This document shows, in pieces, positions 1 to 7,938 of a stretch of DNA of 41,828 bases. Source of the stretch: Alphaproteobacteria bacterium. GTDB lineage: Bacteria > Pseudomonadota > Alphaproteobacteria > Rickettsiales > SXRF01. Under the pieces are notes generated by a model, which worked only from the letters and a program-made list of their open reading frames with translations, had not been told where the DNA came from and ran no database searches. Numbering within the stretch: the stretch's first letter is position 1; every line of letters begins with the position of its first letter. The stretch covers positions 1 through 41,828 of the forward strand of contig JAGVLW010000082.1 of assembly GCA_020054105.1 (NCBI GenBank), read 5' to 3'. The position numbers and the translations under genes were made by a program.

Positions 1-1617
1 GATCAGCAGTGTTTTGACATGCTGTTCGCCGACAATTTCCGGCCGCAGATTCACCGCATTTTGCACGCACAGGCGGATGGACGGGTTGCCCTGGCCGAAC
101 GGCCCGATGCGCTCCAACATCTCCACCAGCTCCGGCGTCGCGCCGGCAATGCTGACATGGCCGTCGAGCACGAGACGCCGCTGGCGCGACACGCCTTCGC
201 GCTGCGCGCCGATGCGCGCGCGCAAAAACGCCTCCAGCGCCGGGATTTTCGCTTCCTCGACGGTAAAACCCGCCGCCATCGCATGGCCACCACCGGCCAA
301 CAGCAAACCTTCTTCCATCGCCGCAATCACCGCCGCGCCGAAATCCACGCCGGAAATCGAGCGCGCCGACGCCTTGCCGATGCCGTCGCTAACGGCAATC
401 ACCGCCGTCGGCATATGGAACCGTTCCTTGAGCCTGCCGGCGACGATGCCGATGACGCCCGGATGCCAGCCCTTGCCCGCAACCATCAGCAGCGGGCTTT
501 CGAGATCGCTGCCTTGCGCGATTGCCAACGCCTGCTCTTGCACCTGCGCCTCGATGGCTTTGCGCTCGGCGTTATGCTGCTCCAATTCTTTCGCCAGCGC
601 CAGCGCTTCCGCCTCGTCCTCGCTGATAAGCAGCCGCACGCCGAGGTCGGATTTGCCGACGCGCCCGCCGGCATTGATGCGCGGGCCGATGACGAAGCCG
701 CAACCATAGACGCTGGGTTTTTCACCGGCGCCGGCCAGATCCATCACCGTGCGCATGCCGGTATTGGCGCGGCCGGCCATGACTTTCAGCCCCTGCGCGA
801 CGAAGGCGCGGTTGACGCCCGTAAGCGGCACCACGTCGCACACCGTGCCGAGCGCAACGATATCGAGCCATTGCCTGAGGTCGGGTTCTTTTTTTTCCTC
901 GGTAAAAAATCCCGCCTGGCGCAATTTCCGGTTGGTCGCCACGCAAAGCAGAAACGCGACGCCGACCGCCGCCAGCTGACGGTGCGGCGAGGTCTCGTCG
1001 AGCCGGTTGGGATTGACCAGCGCGAAGCATTTCGGTTTTTTTGCCTCGCCCTGATGATGGTCGATGACGATCACGTCGATGCCCGCCGCGTGTGCCGCTT
1101 CCAGCGGCGCGAAAGCCAGCGTCCCGCAATCGACGGTAATCACCACCGCCGCGCCCTGCCTGCCCAGCGCCAGCAATGCCTCGGTATTGGGGCCGTAGCC
1201 TTCTTTCATCCGGTCGGGAATGTAGATCAGCGGATCGCTGCCCAGCGCGCGCAAATAGCGCGCCAGCAGCGCGCTCGAGGTAGCGCCGTCGACGTCGTAA
1301 TCGCCGAAAATGGCGATGCGCTCGCCGCCCATCACCGCCGCCGCCACGCGCTCGGCCGCCGCATCCATGTCGAGCAAATGCGACGGGTCGGGCATGGCAT
1401 GTTTCAGGCTTGGGCTCAGAAAATCCGCCGCCTCGTCGCAGCCGACGCCGCGCGCCGCCACTATGCGCGCCAACAGCTCCGGCAACCCGTGCGCCTGCAT
1501 CAGCGCCAGCTGCCCGCGCTCGTCCGCCGCGCGCAGCTCCCAGCTTTTGCCGGTCAGGGAAAGATGACCGGATGACTCGATGACAAGATGACTAAGCGAT
1601 GTCGATATGTTAGTCAT
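1..1617 (-). CDS. recJ: Single-stranded-DNA-specific exonuclease RecJ, 3' end cut by window edge
   Basis: The leftward reading frame opens at the ATG at 1617-1615 and is still open at base 1, giving 539 residues without the C-terminus. It contains the DHH-phosphoesterase signatures FGDYDVDG (complement of about 1285-1310) and VIVIDHH (about 1050-1075), then a DHHA1-like GGGHAMAAG (about 290-320). These metal-binding motifs define RecJ, a 5'-3' single-strand exonuclease of recombination and mismatch repair. The segment SLTGKSWELR is a typical RecJ N-terminus. The roughly 18 residues before it are encoded by one arm of a tandem-word hairpin, and no other in-frame start codon exists there, so the ATG in the hairpin loop is the only candidate. 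It is divergent from the O-methyltransferase gene. Long open frames on the other strand here are antisense shadows. Confidence 0.93.
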   Translation of the reverse strand, partial: MTNISTSLSHLVIESSGHLSLTGKSWELRAADERGQLALMQAHGLPELLARIVAARGVGCDEAADFLSPSLKHAMPDPSHLLDMDAAAERVAAAVMGGERIAIFGDYDVDGATSSALLARYLRALGSDPLIYIPDRMKEGYGPNTEALLALGRQGAAVVITVDCGTLAFAPLEAAHAAGIDVIVIDHHQGEAKKPKCFALVNPNRLDETSPHRQLAAVGVAFLLCVATNRKLRQAGFFTEEKKEPDLRQWLDIVALGTVCDVVPLTGVNRAFVAQGLKVMAGRANTGMRTVMDLAGAGEKPSVYGCGFVIGPRINAGGRVGKSDLGVRLLISEDEAEALALAKELEQHNAERKAIEAQVQEQALAIAQGSDLESPLLMVAGKGWHPGVIGIVAGRLKERFHMPTAVIAVSDGIGKASARSISGVDFGAAVIAAMEEGLLLAGGGHAMAAGFTVEEAKIPALEAFLRARIGAQREGVSRQRRLVLDGHVSIAGATPELVEMLERIGPFGQGNPSIRLCVQNAVNLRPEIVGEQHVKTLLI

Positions 1618-1663
1618 GGCCCTGCCCTGTTTGGTCATCTGGTAATCTAGTCATCTGGTCATC
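1563..1663. repeat. Tandem-word hairpin (GATGACNN)n between recJ and the methyltransferase
   Basis: The left arm (1563-1594) is four 8-bp words of the form GATGACNN. The right arm (1631-1663) is four words of the form NNGTCATC, the inverted complement. The loop holds the recJ start codon (1615-1617), and the right arm ends 2 bp before the methyltransferase ATG (1666). Words are imperfect (one reads GGTAATC). The architecture matches the hairpins at 36701-36773 and 39661-39739 although the word differs. Confidence 0.8.
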
Positions 1664-1665
1664 CT

Positions 1666-2322
1666 ATGCCGCGTGAAAATGTCACCCCGAACATAAACTA
1701 TATCCGCAGGCTGTATGCGAAGCAAGACGCGCTTTTAGAGCGCCTCACCGCAGCGCTGCCCGCCGAGTTCGCCGGCTGGCAGGTAGCACCCGAGGAAGGC
1801 AAGCTGCTGCAGCTGCTCATTACCTTGCGCGGCGTGAGGACCGTCGTGGAAATCGGCACGCTGGCGGGCTATTCGGCGATCTGGATGGCGCGGGCTCTGC
1901 CGCAAGACGGCCATCTTTACACGCTGGGCAAAGACCCGGCCCATAACGCGCTGGCCAAAAAATTCATCGGCGAGTCCGACGTTGCCGACCGCATCACGCT
2001 GATCGAAGGCGATGCGCGCGACACGCTGCCGACGCTACAAAGCAAAGGCCCGTTCGACATGGTGTTCATCGATGCCGACAAGCTCGCCTACCCCGATTAT
2101 CTCGACTGGGCCGAGGCGAATCTGCGCCCGGGCGGGCTGGTGGTCGGCGATAATACGCTGCTGTTCGACGCCGCCGCGCTCGATGCACCGCCGGAAGGCA
2201 CCGCGCCGGCCACCTGGAACGCCATGCGCCGCTTCAACGAGCGCCTCGCCGACGAGAAAAACTATTTCGCGATGATGATCCCAACCGCCGAGGGCTTAAG
2301 CGTGGCAATAAAAAGGCTCTAG
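1666..2322 (+). CDS. SAM-dependent O-methyltransferase (class I, COMT-like)
   Basis: A 218-aa protein of the small bacterial O-methyltransferase family (Methyltransf_3 type), which moves a methyl group from SAM to a catechol-like or other hydroxyl acceptor using a divalent metal. Motif I is VVEIGTLAGYSAIW (60-73), the metal-binding stretch is FIDADK (134-139), and GDN (161-163) supplies the other ligands. The residue after beta-2, normally acidic for ribose binding, appears as glycine in YTLGKDP (85-91). Length and order fit the family; the substrate cannot be told. The TAG stop (2320-2322) is the first three bases of the palindromic element that follows. The gene converges on the LOG gene beyond that element. 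Confidence 0.88.
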   Translation: MPRENVTPNINYIRRLYAKQDALLERLTAALPAEFAGWQVAPEEGKLLQLLITLRGVRTVVEIGTLAGYSAIWMARALPQDGHLYTLGKDPAHNALAKKFIGESDVADRITLIEGDARDTLPTLQSKGPFDMVFIDADKLAYPDYLDWAEANLRPGGLVVGDNTLLFDAAALDAPPEGTAPATWNAMRRFNERLADEKNYFAMMIPTAEGLSVAIKRL

Positions 2323-2444
2323 AGCGTTTTCGCTTTAATTGTGCGCTAGGCAGCCGAGGCGAGGCGCGCGGAGTGTACACTTAGTACATGAGCACGCTGA
2401 GTCCGAAGGATAACGACGCGCACGATTAAATGGAAAATGCTCTA
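2320..2444. repeat. 125-bp palindromic element, family 1, copy A
   Basis: It begins TAGAGCGTTTTC and ends GAAAATGCTCTA; the outer arms are inverted repeats (TTTAAT/ATTAAA, GTGCGC/GCGCAC further in) around a centre GTGTACACTTAGTACATGAG. It is clearly homologous to 10307-10431 and 24133-24259 along its full length. It lies between convergent genes, and its two terminal TAG trinucleotides are the stop codons of both (2320-2322 on +, 2442-2444 on -). It may act as a bidirectional transcription barrier, which is inference. Confidence 0.9.
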
Positions 2445-2987
2445 ATATCCGAGTACGTCGAAAATGCCTTCCAGCTCGTCGACAACGTGGTAATAGGTCG
2501 CGACTTCCGCTTTGGCGAATTTCTGCTCGATGATGTTTTTCATCAGCGCGATCAGCGGATCCCAATAGCCCTGGTAATTGAAAATCACCACCTGCTTGTC
2601 GTGCAGCAGCAGCTGCTTCCAGGTCAATATCTCGAACATCTCGTCCATCGTGCCGAAGCCGCCGGGGAACACGATGAACGCGTCGGAGCGCTCGAACATG
2701 TTCTGCTTGCGCTCATGCATGGTGTTGACGATGATGATTTCGCTTAGGCTTTGGTGTTCGTTTTCGATATTGTGCAAGGAAACCGGGAACACGCCGGTGA
2801 CATGGCCGCCGCTTTTCATCGTCGCGTTGGCCACTGCGCCCATGACGCCGCAATCGCCGCCGCCATAGACCAGCGTGACTTCCCTTTGTGCGAGCATTTG
2901 GCCGAATTGAGCGCCGATTTCGAGATATTTTTTGTCAACCGCATTGGATGCGCCGCAAAAGACGCATAAAGACTTTTTGTCCGTCAT
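2442..2987 (-). CDS. LOG-family protein (TIGR00730; cytokinin riboside 5'-monophosphate phosphoribohydrolase type)
   Basis: A 181-aa Rossmann-fold protein of the LOG/former lysine decarboxylase-like family. These enzymes cleave the N-glycosidic bond of nucleoside 5'-monophosphates, releasing the base and ribose 5-phosphate. The signatures are CVFCGASN (8-15), YGGGDCGVMG (41-50), the MHERK element (90-94) and the hallmark PGGFGTMDE (108-116). I chose the ATG at 2987, just before the conserved N-terminus, over an upstream TTG at 3023. Its TAG stop is the end of the family 1 palindrome. It is divergent from the SDR gene with a 72-bp spacer. The physiological substrate in this bacterium is unknown; the family assignment is firm. 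Confidence 0.9.
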   Translation of the reverse strand: MTDKKSLCVFCGASNAVDKKYLEIGAQFGQMLAQREVTLVYGGGDCGVMGAVANATMKSGGHVTGVFPVSLHNIENEHQSLSEIIIVNTMHERKQNMFERSDAFIVFPGGFGTMDEMFEILTWKQLLLHDKQVVIFNYQGYWDPLIALMKNIIEQKFAKAEVATYYHVVDELEGIFDVLGY

Positions 2988-3059
2988 TGAATATCCGCTT
3001 TTATTATTTTTGTTTCTCTGCAATTTCCCCTATTATCGCCCCAAAATGGTTACTACTTT

Positions 3060-3845
3060 ATGAAAATGCCCTATTTTTCCCCTGTTTCCATCGTCATCAC
3101 CGGCGCCAGCAGCGGGCTGGGAGCGGCCCTGGCCGAGCATTACGCGGCGCCGGGGGTGATCTTGCACCTGCAGGGCCGCAATCTCGACCGCCTCCAGCAG
3201 GTCGCCGCACGCTGCCGGCAAAAATCCGCCCAGGTCTATTTTCGCGCCCTCGACGTGACCGACCGCGAGGCGATGCAGGCCTGGCTTATCGCCGCCGACG
3301 CCATCGCGCCCGTGGATTTGATTATCGCCAATGCCGGCATCTCGGCGGGCACCGGCGGCGGCGGCGAAACTGCCGAGCAGGTGCAGCGCATTTTCGCCAC
3401 CAACATCGACGGCGTCGTGAGCACGGTGCAGCCGTTGCTACCGACGATGACGGCAAGAAAGCGCGGGCAGATCGCAATCATGAGCTCGCTCGCCGGCATC
3501 CGCGCCCTGCCCGGCTGCCCGGCCTACAGCGCGAGCAAGGCCTGCGTGCGTTATTACGGCGAGGCGCTGCGCGGCCAGCTTGCCGCTTCGAATGTGCACG
3601 TCTCGGTCGTCTGCCCCGGCTACATCAACACGCCGATGACCAAGGTGAATGATTTTCCGATGCCGTTTCTGATGTCGCCGGAAAAAGCCGCCGCCATCAT
3701 CGCGCGCGGGCTGGCCAAAAACAAAGGCCGCATCGCTTTTCCGCTGCCGCTTTATCTGCCGCTCTGGTGGATAAGCTGTTTGTCGCCCATACTCACTGAC
3801 GCGATTTTTTCGCGCCTGCCCGCGAAAAGAAACCAAACCGATTAA
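3060..3845 (+). CDS. Short-chain dehydrogenase/reductase (SDR family)
   Basis: A 261-aa classical SDR, an NAD(P)-dependent oxidoreductase. It has the dinucleotide-binding TGASSGLG (14-21), NAG (91-93), catalytic Ser in MSSLAG (141-146) and the YSASK active-site pair Tyr156/Lys160, then a PGYINTPM segment. The C-terminal 35 residues include a hydrophobic stretch (LPLYLPLWWISCLSPIL) that suggests membrane association, as in some SDRs acting on lipids. No Shine-Dalgarno is obvious; a second ATG two codons downstream is equally possible. The substrate is not predictable. A gap of about 110 bp follows with no recognisable feature. Confidence 0.88.
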   Translation: MKMPYFSPVSIVITGASSGLGAALAEHYAAPGVILHLQGRNLDRLQQVAARCRQKSAQVYFRALDVTDREAMQAWLIAADAIAPVDLIIANAGISAGTGGGGETAEQVQRIFATNIDGVVSTVQPLLPTMTARKRGQIAIMSSLAGIRALPGCPAYSASKACVRYYGEALRGQLAASNVHVSVVCPGYINTPMTKVNDFPMPFLMSPEKAAAIIARGLAKNKGRIAFPLPLYLPLWWISCLSPILTDAIFSRLPAKRNQTD

Positions 3846-3958
3846 ACTCAACCTTACTCATTATAAAATGGAACTAAACAGCTAGTGCCTCTTATTTTAA
3901 CACAATTGTCATGCAACTGCGCTTGGCAAGGCGTTAACAATCGGCAATAACCAAAGGT

Positions 3959-5215
3959 ATGATATCCCAACTCAACGATAGTCAGCGTCGGCAATTCGGC
4001 AAGCTGTTCGTGCAAATCGACCCCGCCGTTACGGAGGAAGCCGAGCGCATGCGAGTGTATGAACGAGGCACGGCATTATATACAGGACAGTTAGACCTGA
4101 TCGAAGAGATCACCTTTGCCGCAGGCGCGCCGGTGCCCAAGCTGGAGGTCTGTGCAGGAAAAATGCTGCCCGATGGCCAGCCGGGTAAGTTGGGTTATCG
4201 CAATGACACACCTATCCTACGCATCGCTATCGACACGCCCGATGCCGACGTAGAAATACATAAGCTGCTTATTGCATATCTACATAGCCTGGACGACAAA
4301 ATCTCCGCTGCGGATTTGGAAAAAACCCACGGTGGCAAACCCCTCCGCGCGGTAGAACATAGCGGCGATGACGAGAACACAGGGTTTCAGCTTGGTGGCA
4401 TATTCCGGTCGCCTTACGATCTCGTTGATGGTCCGGATCCAAGCAAGAAACAACAAAACACTAACGGAGATCTGTATCTCCATAGGCGTATGCGCATACA
4501 CGATCCTGAGCAGTGGCAGTTCTGGCTGGACATTCTTTTCACGCATTCTATGGACAGGCAGAAACCGCATGACTGGATGCGCTCGCTGCGTACGCACGCC
4601 GGTCTTTCAGGAGATGAAATAGCTCCCGTACTGGGCTTTAAAGGGGATAGCCGACAGACGACATATGTCCAATATGAGAAAAAACAGCGAGGCAATGGTA
4701 TTCTTCCTTATTGCCGCCTGAATAAACTCCTGCTTAATAATCCCTTTCACTGGCCGGTGGGCAAGGACGATTATGTAAGGGACGAATATGCCGAGAAACT
4801 CCTTCGCAAAATGGGCTATGAGCCGCGATGGGTAGACTGGCGCACAGGCAGGCTGGCGGAAAACTGGGGCGAAAACATACGCGCAGGATCTTCCATGGAT
4901 ACTTATAGACAGGCGGGCTTCCTTCTGGATGCATTACAAATGCATTACCGTGTTACGGACGAGCATCTGGAACTTGCGCTCGGCGTTAGCCAACGCGAAC
5001 TTACAACGTGGAAAATCGGCGTTAGACCAATATCCGAGAGGCTCATGCCCTATCTGATAACAACTTTTGAGGGGCAACCGAACGCCGGCGATTTCGATGC
5101 GGAATGTTTCCGGGAGGTGGCGGCAAAATCCAACGCAGCCATCCGCGAAAAGCACGCCAGGGCGCGGGCGGAGCCCACGCGGCACGGACGCACGGCGCGT
5201 GGCGGCATATACTGA
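3959..5215 (+). CDS. Unrecognised 418-aa protein with two HTH-like segments
   Basis: I do not recognise this family. The N-terminal half (about 1-180) shows no familiar motif. Two segments look like Cro/C1-type helix-turn-helix units: about 205-245, with LRTHAGLSGDEIAPVLGF followed by TYVQYEKKQR, and about 320-365, with LEL ALGVSQRELTTWKIG. In each, the pattern (helix, AGLS/RVTD turn, second helix, then a Y/W-x-x-G or similar cap) fits an XRE fold. The tail is basic (RARAEPTRHGRTARGG). A DNA-binding or transcription-related role is an inference. The local sequence is richer in A/T than the flanking genes, hinting at acquisition. The start is weakly supported: AAAGG lies only 1-2 bp before the ATG. 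Confidence 0.6.
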   Translation: MISQLNDSQRRQFGKLFVQIDPAVTEEAERMRVYERGTALYTGQLDLIEEITFAAGAPVPKLEVCAGKMLPDGQPGKLGYRNDTPILRIAIDTPDADVEIHKLLIAYLHSLDDKISAADLEKTHGGKPLRAVEHSGDDENTGFQLGGIFRSPYDLVDGPDPSKKQQNTNGDLYLHRRMRIHDPEQWQFWLDILFTHSMDRQKPHDWMRSLRTHAGLSGDEIAPVLGFKGDSRQTTYVQYEKKQRGNGILPYCRLNKLLLNNPFHWPVGKDDYVRDEYAEKLLRKMGYEPRWVDWRTGRLAENWGENIRAGSSMDTYRQAGFLLDALQMHYRVTDEHLELALGVSQRELTTWKIGVRPISERLMPYLITTFEGQPNAGDFDAECFREVAAKSNAAIREKHARARAEPTRHGRTARGGIY

Positions 5216-5262
5216 ACCGGGTTGTGTGAATATTACTTATTAATTATAAATATCCGCATGGC

Positions 5263-6603
5263 CTACCCAAGCAGCGGCAGTTTCATCAGCACCGACAGCT
5301 CGGTAAGCAGCGTCAGGCAACGGCGATAGAGCGCCGGGTCGGCCACCGCTTCCGACTCCAGCGAGTTGGGGTAATGCGCCTCGATCAGCAGGCGCAGCTG
5401 TGTCAGCAGCGCCGCATCGGCCAGCACGTTCGTATGTTTTTTCACCGCCGCGATCTGCGCATCCGACATCGGCACGCGCAGGCGCAGGCAGGCCGGGCCG
5501 CCGCCGTTATTCATGCTCTGGCGCAGATCGGCGAAATGGATTTCGGCGATCGGGTTGCCGGGATCGAGGCGGATCGCCTCCATCAGCCTCGCCGCCTTGC
5601 CGGCATATAAATCCTTCACCTCGACGGGCGCGATGATCGCCATCCTCCCGTCAGGCCTGGTGACGATCTGGCTGTTGAAAAAATACGTATGCACCGCTTC
5701 TTCCACCGATAAATCGCCATCGCCGATAATGAGCGTGGTGAGCGTATGGCCGGTGCGTTGCGCGTAAGCTTTTTCGATGCGCGCGATGTCGGCCTTGCCG
5801 CCGCCGTAAGCCTGTTCGTGCACCAGCAGCACCGACGCGTTGCTTACCGCGATCACGTCGTTATGGAATACGCCTTCGCGAATCACCGCCGGGTTTTGCT
5901 TCACAAATAGCGCGCCCGTCTCATCCAGGCCGCTTTGCCGCGCCACCTGCTTCGACGCGGCGAGCGTCTGGCGGGCGGTCTCGGGGTCGCCGGGACTGCC
6001 GTCGGTTCCATATACGAACACGTTCAGCCCGGCCTGCGCATGCTGCGGCGCCAGGCGCATATGGTTGGCGGCGCCCTCGTCGCGCAGCCCCTTGGCGGCA
6101 TCGAGCGGCGCATGCACCGCGCAATGCTCCGCATCGCCGAATATCGCCGATAAAACACGGTGCGTTGCCTGCGCCTCGATGCGCCGGTGCATATTGGTGT
6201 GCAGGTTGGCAGACGTCAGATGCAGCTTATGGTCGCGGCTGTCGGGACCGGCGACGATGGTCGCGGCGTTGGCCGCCCACATCGCCGAGCTCGACGACAT
6301 TTTCTCCAGCAGCTCCAGATCGTCGCGCGCCGCCTGAATGATGACTTCCTCGTCGCGCCCCGTATAGCGTTCGCGCAGCGGCGGCAGATGCGGGCGCAGC
6401 TGCGGCGGCAAGATCGCCGCCTCGATGCCAAGCGTACATAGCAGCCGCGCCAACTCAAGGGCTTGCAGTGCAGCCTGCTTTGGGTTAGAGGTAGAACCAC
6501 GGTTGAGGCTGGCGGCAACGTTGTCCCTGGCCAAGCCGCTATAATTATGCGTCGGCCCCGGTAACCCCACGAAGATGACTTCTTTGACCTGATCTGTATC
6601 CAT
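5263..6603 (-). CDS. astB: N-succinylarginine dihydrolase
   Basis: A 446-aa enzyme of the arginine succinyltransferase (AST) pathway. It hydrolyses N2-succinylarginine to N2-succinylornithine, two ammonia and CO2. It begins with the family N-terminus (VIFVGLPGPTHNYSGLA, 9-25). It has GAANHMRL around 177-184, FHNDVIAVSN (246-255) with the expected catalytic His, and NNGGGPACLRLRVPM (365-379) with the nucleophilic Cys372. These correspond to the Glu/His/Cys triad known for E. coli AstB. The open frame extends upstream to about 7206, but that extension is the shadow of the divergent deacylase; the AstB N-terminus fixes the ATG at 6603. Its start abuts the divergent gene with no spacer. Confidence 0.93.
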   Translation of the reverse strand: MDTDQVKEVIFVGLPGPTHNYSGLARDNVAASLNRGSTSNPKQAALQALELARLLCTLGIEAAILPPQLRPHLPPLRERYTGRDEEVIIQAARDDLELLEKMSSSSAMWAANAATIVAGPDSRDHKLHLTSANLHTNMHRRIEAQATHRVLSAIFGDAEHCAVHAPLDAAKGLRDEGAANHMRLAPQHAQAGLNVFVYGTDGSPGDPETARQTLAASKQVARQSGLDETGALFVKQNPAVIREGVFHNDVIAVSNASVLLVHEQAYGGGKADIARIEKAYAQRTGHTLTTLIIGDGDLSVEEAVHTYFFNSQIVTRPDGRMAIIAPVEVKDLYAGKAARLMEAIRLDPGNPIAEIHFADLRQSMNNGGGPACLRLRVPMSDAQIAAVKKHTNVLADAALLTQLRLLIEAHYPNSLESEAVADPALYRRCLTLLTELSVLMKLPLLG

Positions 6604-7938
6604 ATGGCCCCTATCGGACACCTCCTTGCTAAACTTTTCAACCACGATTTTGCCGCACTCGGCGATAAGGCTGATTTTCATCAGGTTTTTTTTGACGCCG
6701 CCCTCGATATCGACCTGCTGGCCGAGGTATTCGCGCTGGTGAATAGCAGCGAAATCGAGATTGACGGCCAGCGCATTCCGTCTTCCATACGCATTCCCGG
6801 CAGGAATAAAAACAGCGCGCCGTTTGTCATTCTTGCCCAATTGCATGGCAACGAACCGGCCGGGCTGGCCGGCATCGCGCTGGCAATGGCGCTTGCCCAG
6901 GCCGGCAAGCTGGAGCACGACGTGATCGGCGTCATCGGCAACCCGCTCGCCGCCGCGCAATATTTCGCCGACTGGGCGCAAAACCCCGGCGCCAAGCAGG
7001 AAACCCGCGATGCGTTTCGCTGCGGTGTCGACCGCGCCGGCAATTTGCTGCCCGACATGAACCGCATCCCCGTCGATTTCCGCGAGCGCAAAGACGCCAC
7101 GCCGCACATACAGCGCGCCAACGAACTCTACCGGCTGGGCACGCACGCCAGCGGCATCCTCGATATTCATTCCGCCCGCGGAAACATGGTCTGCATCACC
7201 GACCATAAGCGCGACGCCGATTTAAAACATTCGCCCATCCGCGCCGTGCTCACCGATCTGGCCGAGGCGATTTCCGCCCACAGCTCCGGCGAGGTCACCG
7301 TGCAAACGCTCAAGACGTTGCTTTCACCGCTTGCCAACATCGCCTGCCAGGTCGGCATCGAGGCGGGCAGGCACGAGGCCGCCGAAACGCCCTACAACGC
7401 CGCCGCTTTCACGCTGGCCTTGCTGCATACGCTTGGCATCACGCCCATCGCGCCGCTCTATGAAAGCAAGGACAACAAGTTCACGCGCTACAGCGTCAGG
7501 CCGCGCCTGCACTATATCGACTTGCACATGGAGGAAGAGCCGGAGCCGACCGATAAAATTTTCATGGCGAAAATCTGCAAATCGCTCGAGACCATCGGCG
7601 AGCATTGCGACCGCGTGATCGTGCGCCGCAAGGACGGCAGCTACACGCAGCAGACCATCCTCGAGCACATCATCTCGCCGGTGGGAAAGCTCGCCTACTG
7701 CGTCTACCAATATGAGGAAATGGAAGCGATCAAGAAAGATCAGGTCGTCGCCGTGGCGCTGCCGTCGGGCATCGAGCTGCGCGCGCCGCACGATTTTTCC
7801 GGCATCTTTTTCAGCAAATCCGGATCGCTCTACGACAAAGACCCGGCCGTCGGCCCCTGGCCGCTTACGGCTGAGCAAATCAAGGCGACGAAATTCTGCT
7901 ATCCGTGCGATGTGAGCGTGATGAAGATTGCGCTTTAG
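6604..7938 (+). CDS. AstE/aspartoacylase-like zinc deacylase (probable succinylglutamate desuccinylase role)
   Basis: A 444-aa member of the succinylglutamate desuccinylase/aspartoacylase branch of the M14 zinc peptidases. The zinc ligands are visible: HGNEP (His81, Glu84) and ILDIHS (His189). The DMNR motif (151-154) is also present. Next to astB, it may release succinate from succinylglutamate, the last AST step. At 444 residues it is longer than typical AstE (about 320), with an extra C-terminal domain, so another N-acyl substrate is possible. The start is placed at the ATG of CATATG shared with astB; an in-frame GTG near residue 46 is an alternative. It overlaps the end of the convergent aldehyde dehydrogenase gene by 4 bp. 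Confidence 0.8.
   Translation: MAPIGHLLAKLFNHDFAALGDKADFHQVFFDAALDIDLLAEVFALVNSSEIEIDGQRIPSSIRIPGRNKNSAPFVILAQLHGNEPAGLAGIALAMALAQAGKLEHDVIGVIGNPLAAAQYFADWAQNPGAKQETRDAFRCGVDRAGNLLPDMNRIPVDFRERKDATPHIQRANELYRLGTHASGILDIHSARGNMVCITDHKRDADLKHSPIRAVLTDLAEAISAHSSGEVTVQTLKTLLSPLANIACQVGIEAGRHEAAETPYNAAAFTLALLHTLGITPIAPLYESKDNKFTRYSVRPRLHYIDLHMEEEPEPTDKIFMAKICKSLETIGEHCDRVIVRRKDGSYTQQTILEHIISPVGKLAYCVYQYEEMEAIKKDQVVAVALPSGIELRAPHDFSGIFFSKSGSLYDKDPAVGPWPLTAEQIKATKFCYPCDVSVMKIAL

Noticed and set aside
19..1575. A 518-codon rightward open frame over the recJ region
   Set aside because: It is the antisense shadow of recJ: His/Arg/Gln-rich composition, no domain, and the opposite strand carries clear DHH motifs.
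1563..1663. A CRISPR-like array from the regularly repeated GATGAC words
   Set aside because: The words are 8 bp, contiguous without spacers, and form an inverted pair, so it is a hairpin and not a CRISPR array.
6604..7206. Extension of the astB frame upstream to about 7206 (647 codons)
   Set aside because: It runs antisense through the deacylase gene and adds no AstB-like sequence; the AstB N-terminus begins at 6603.
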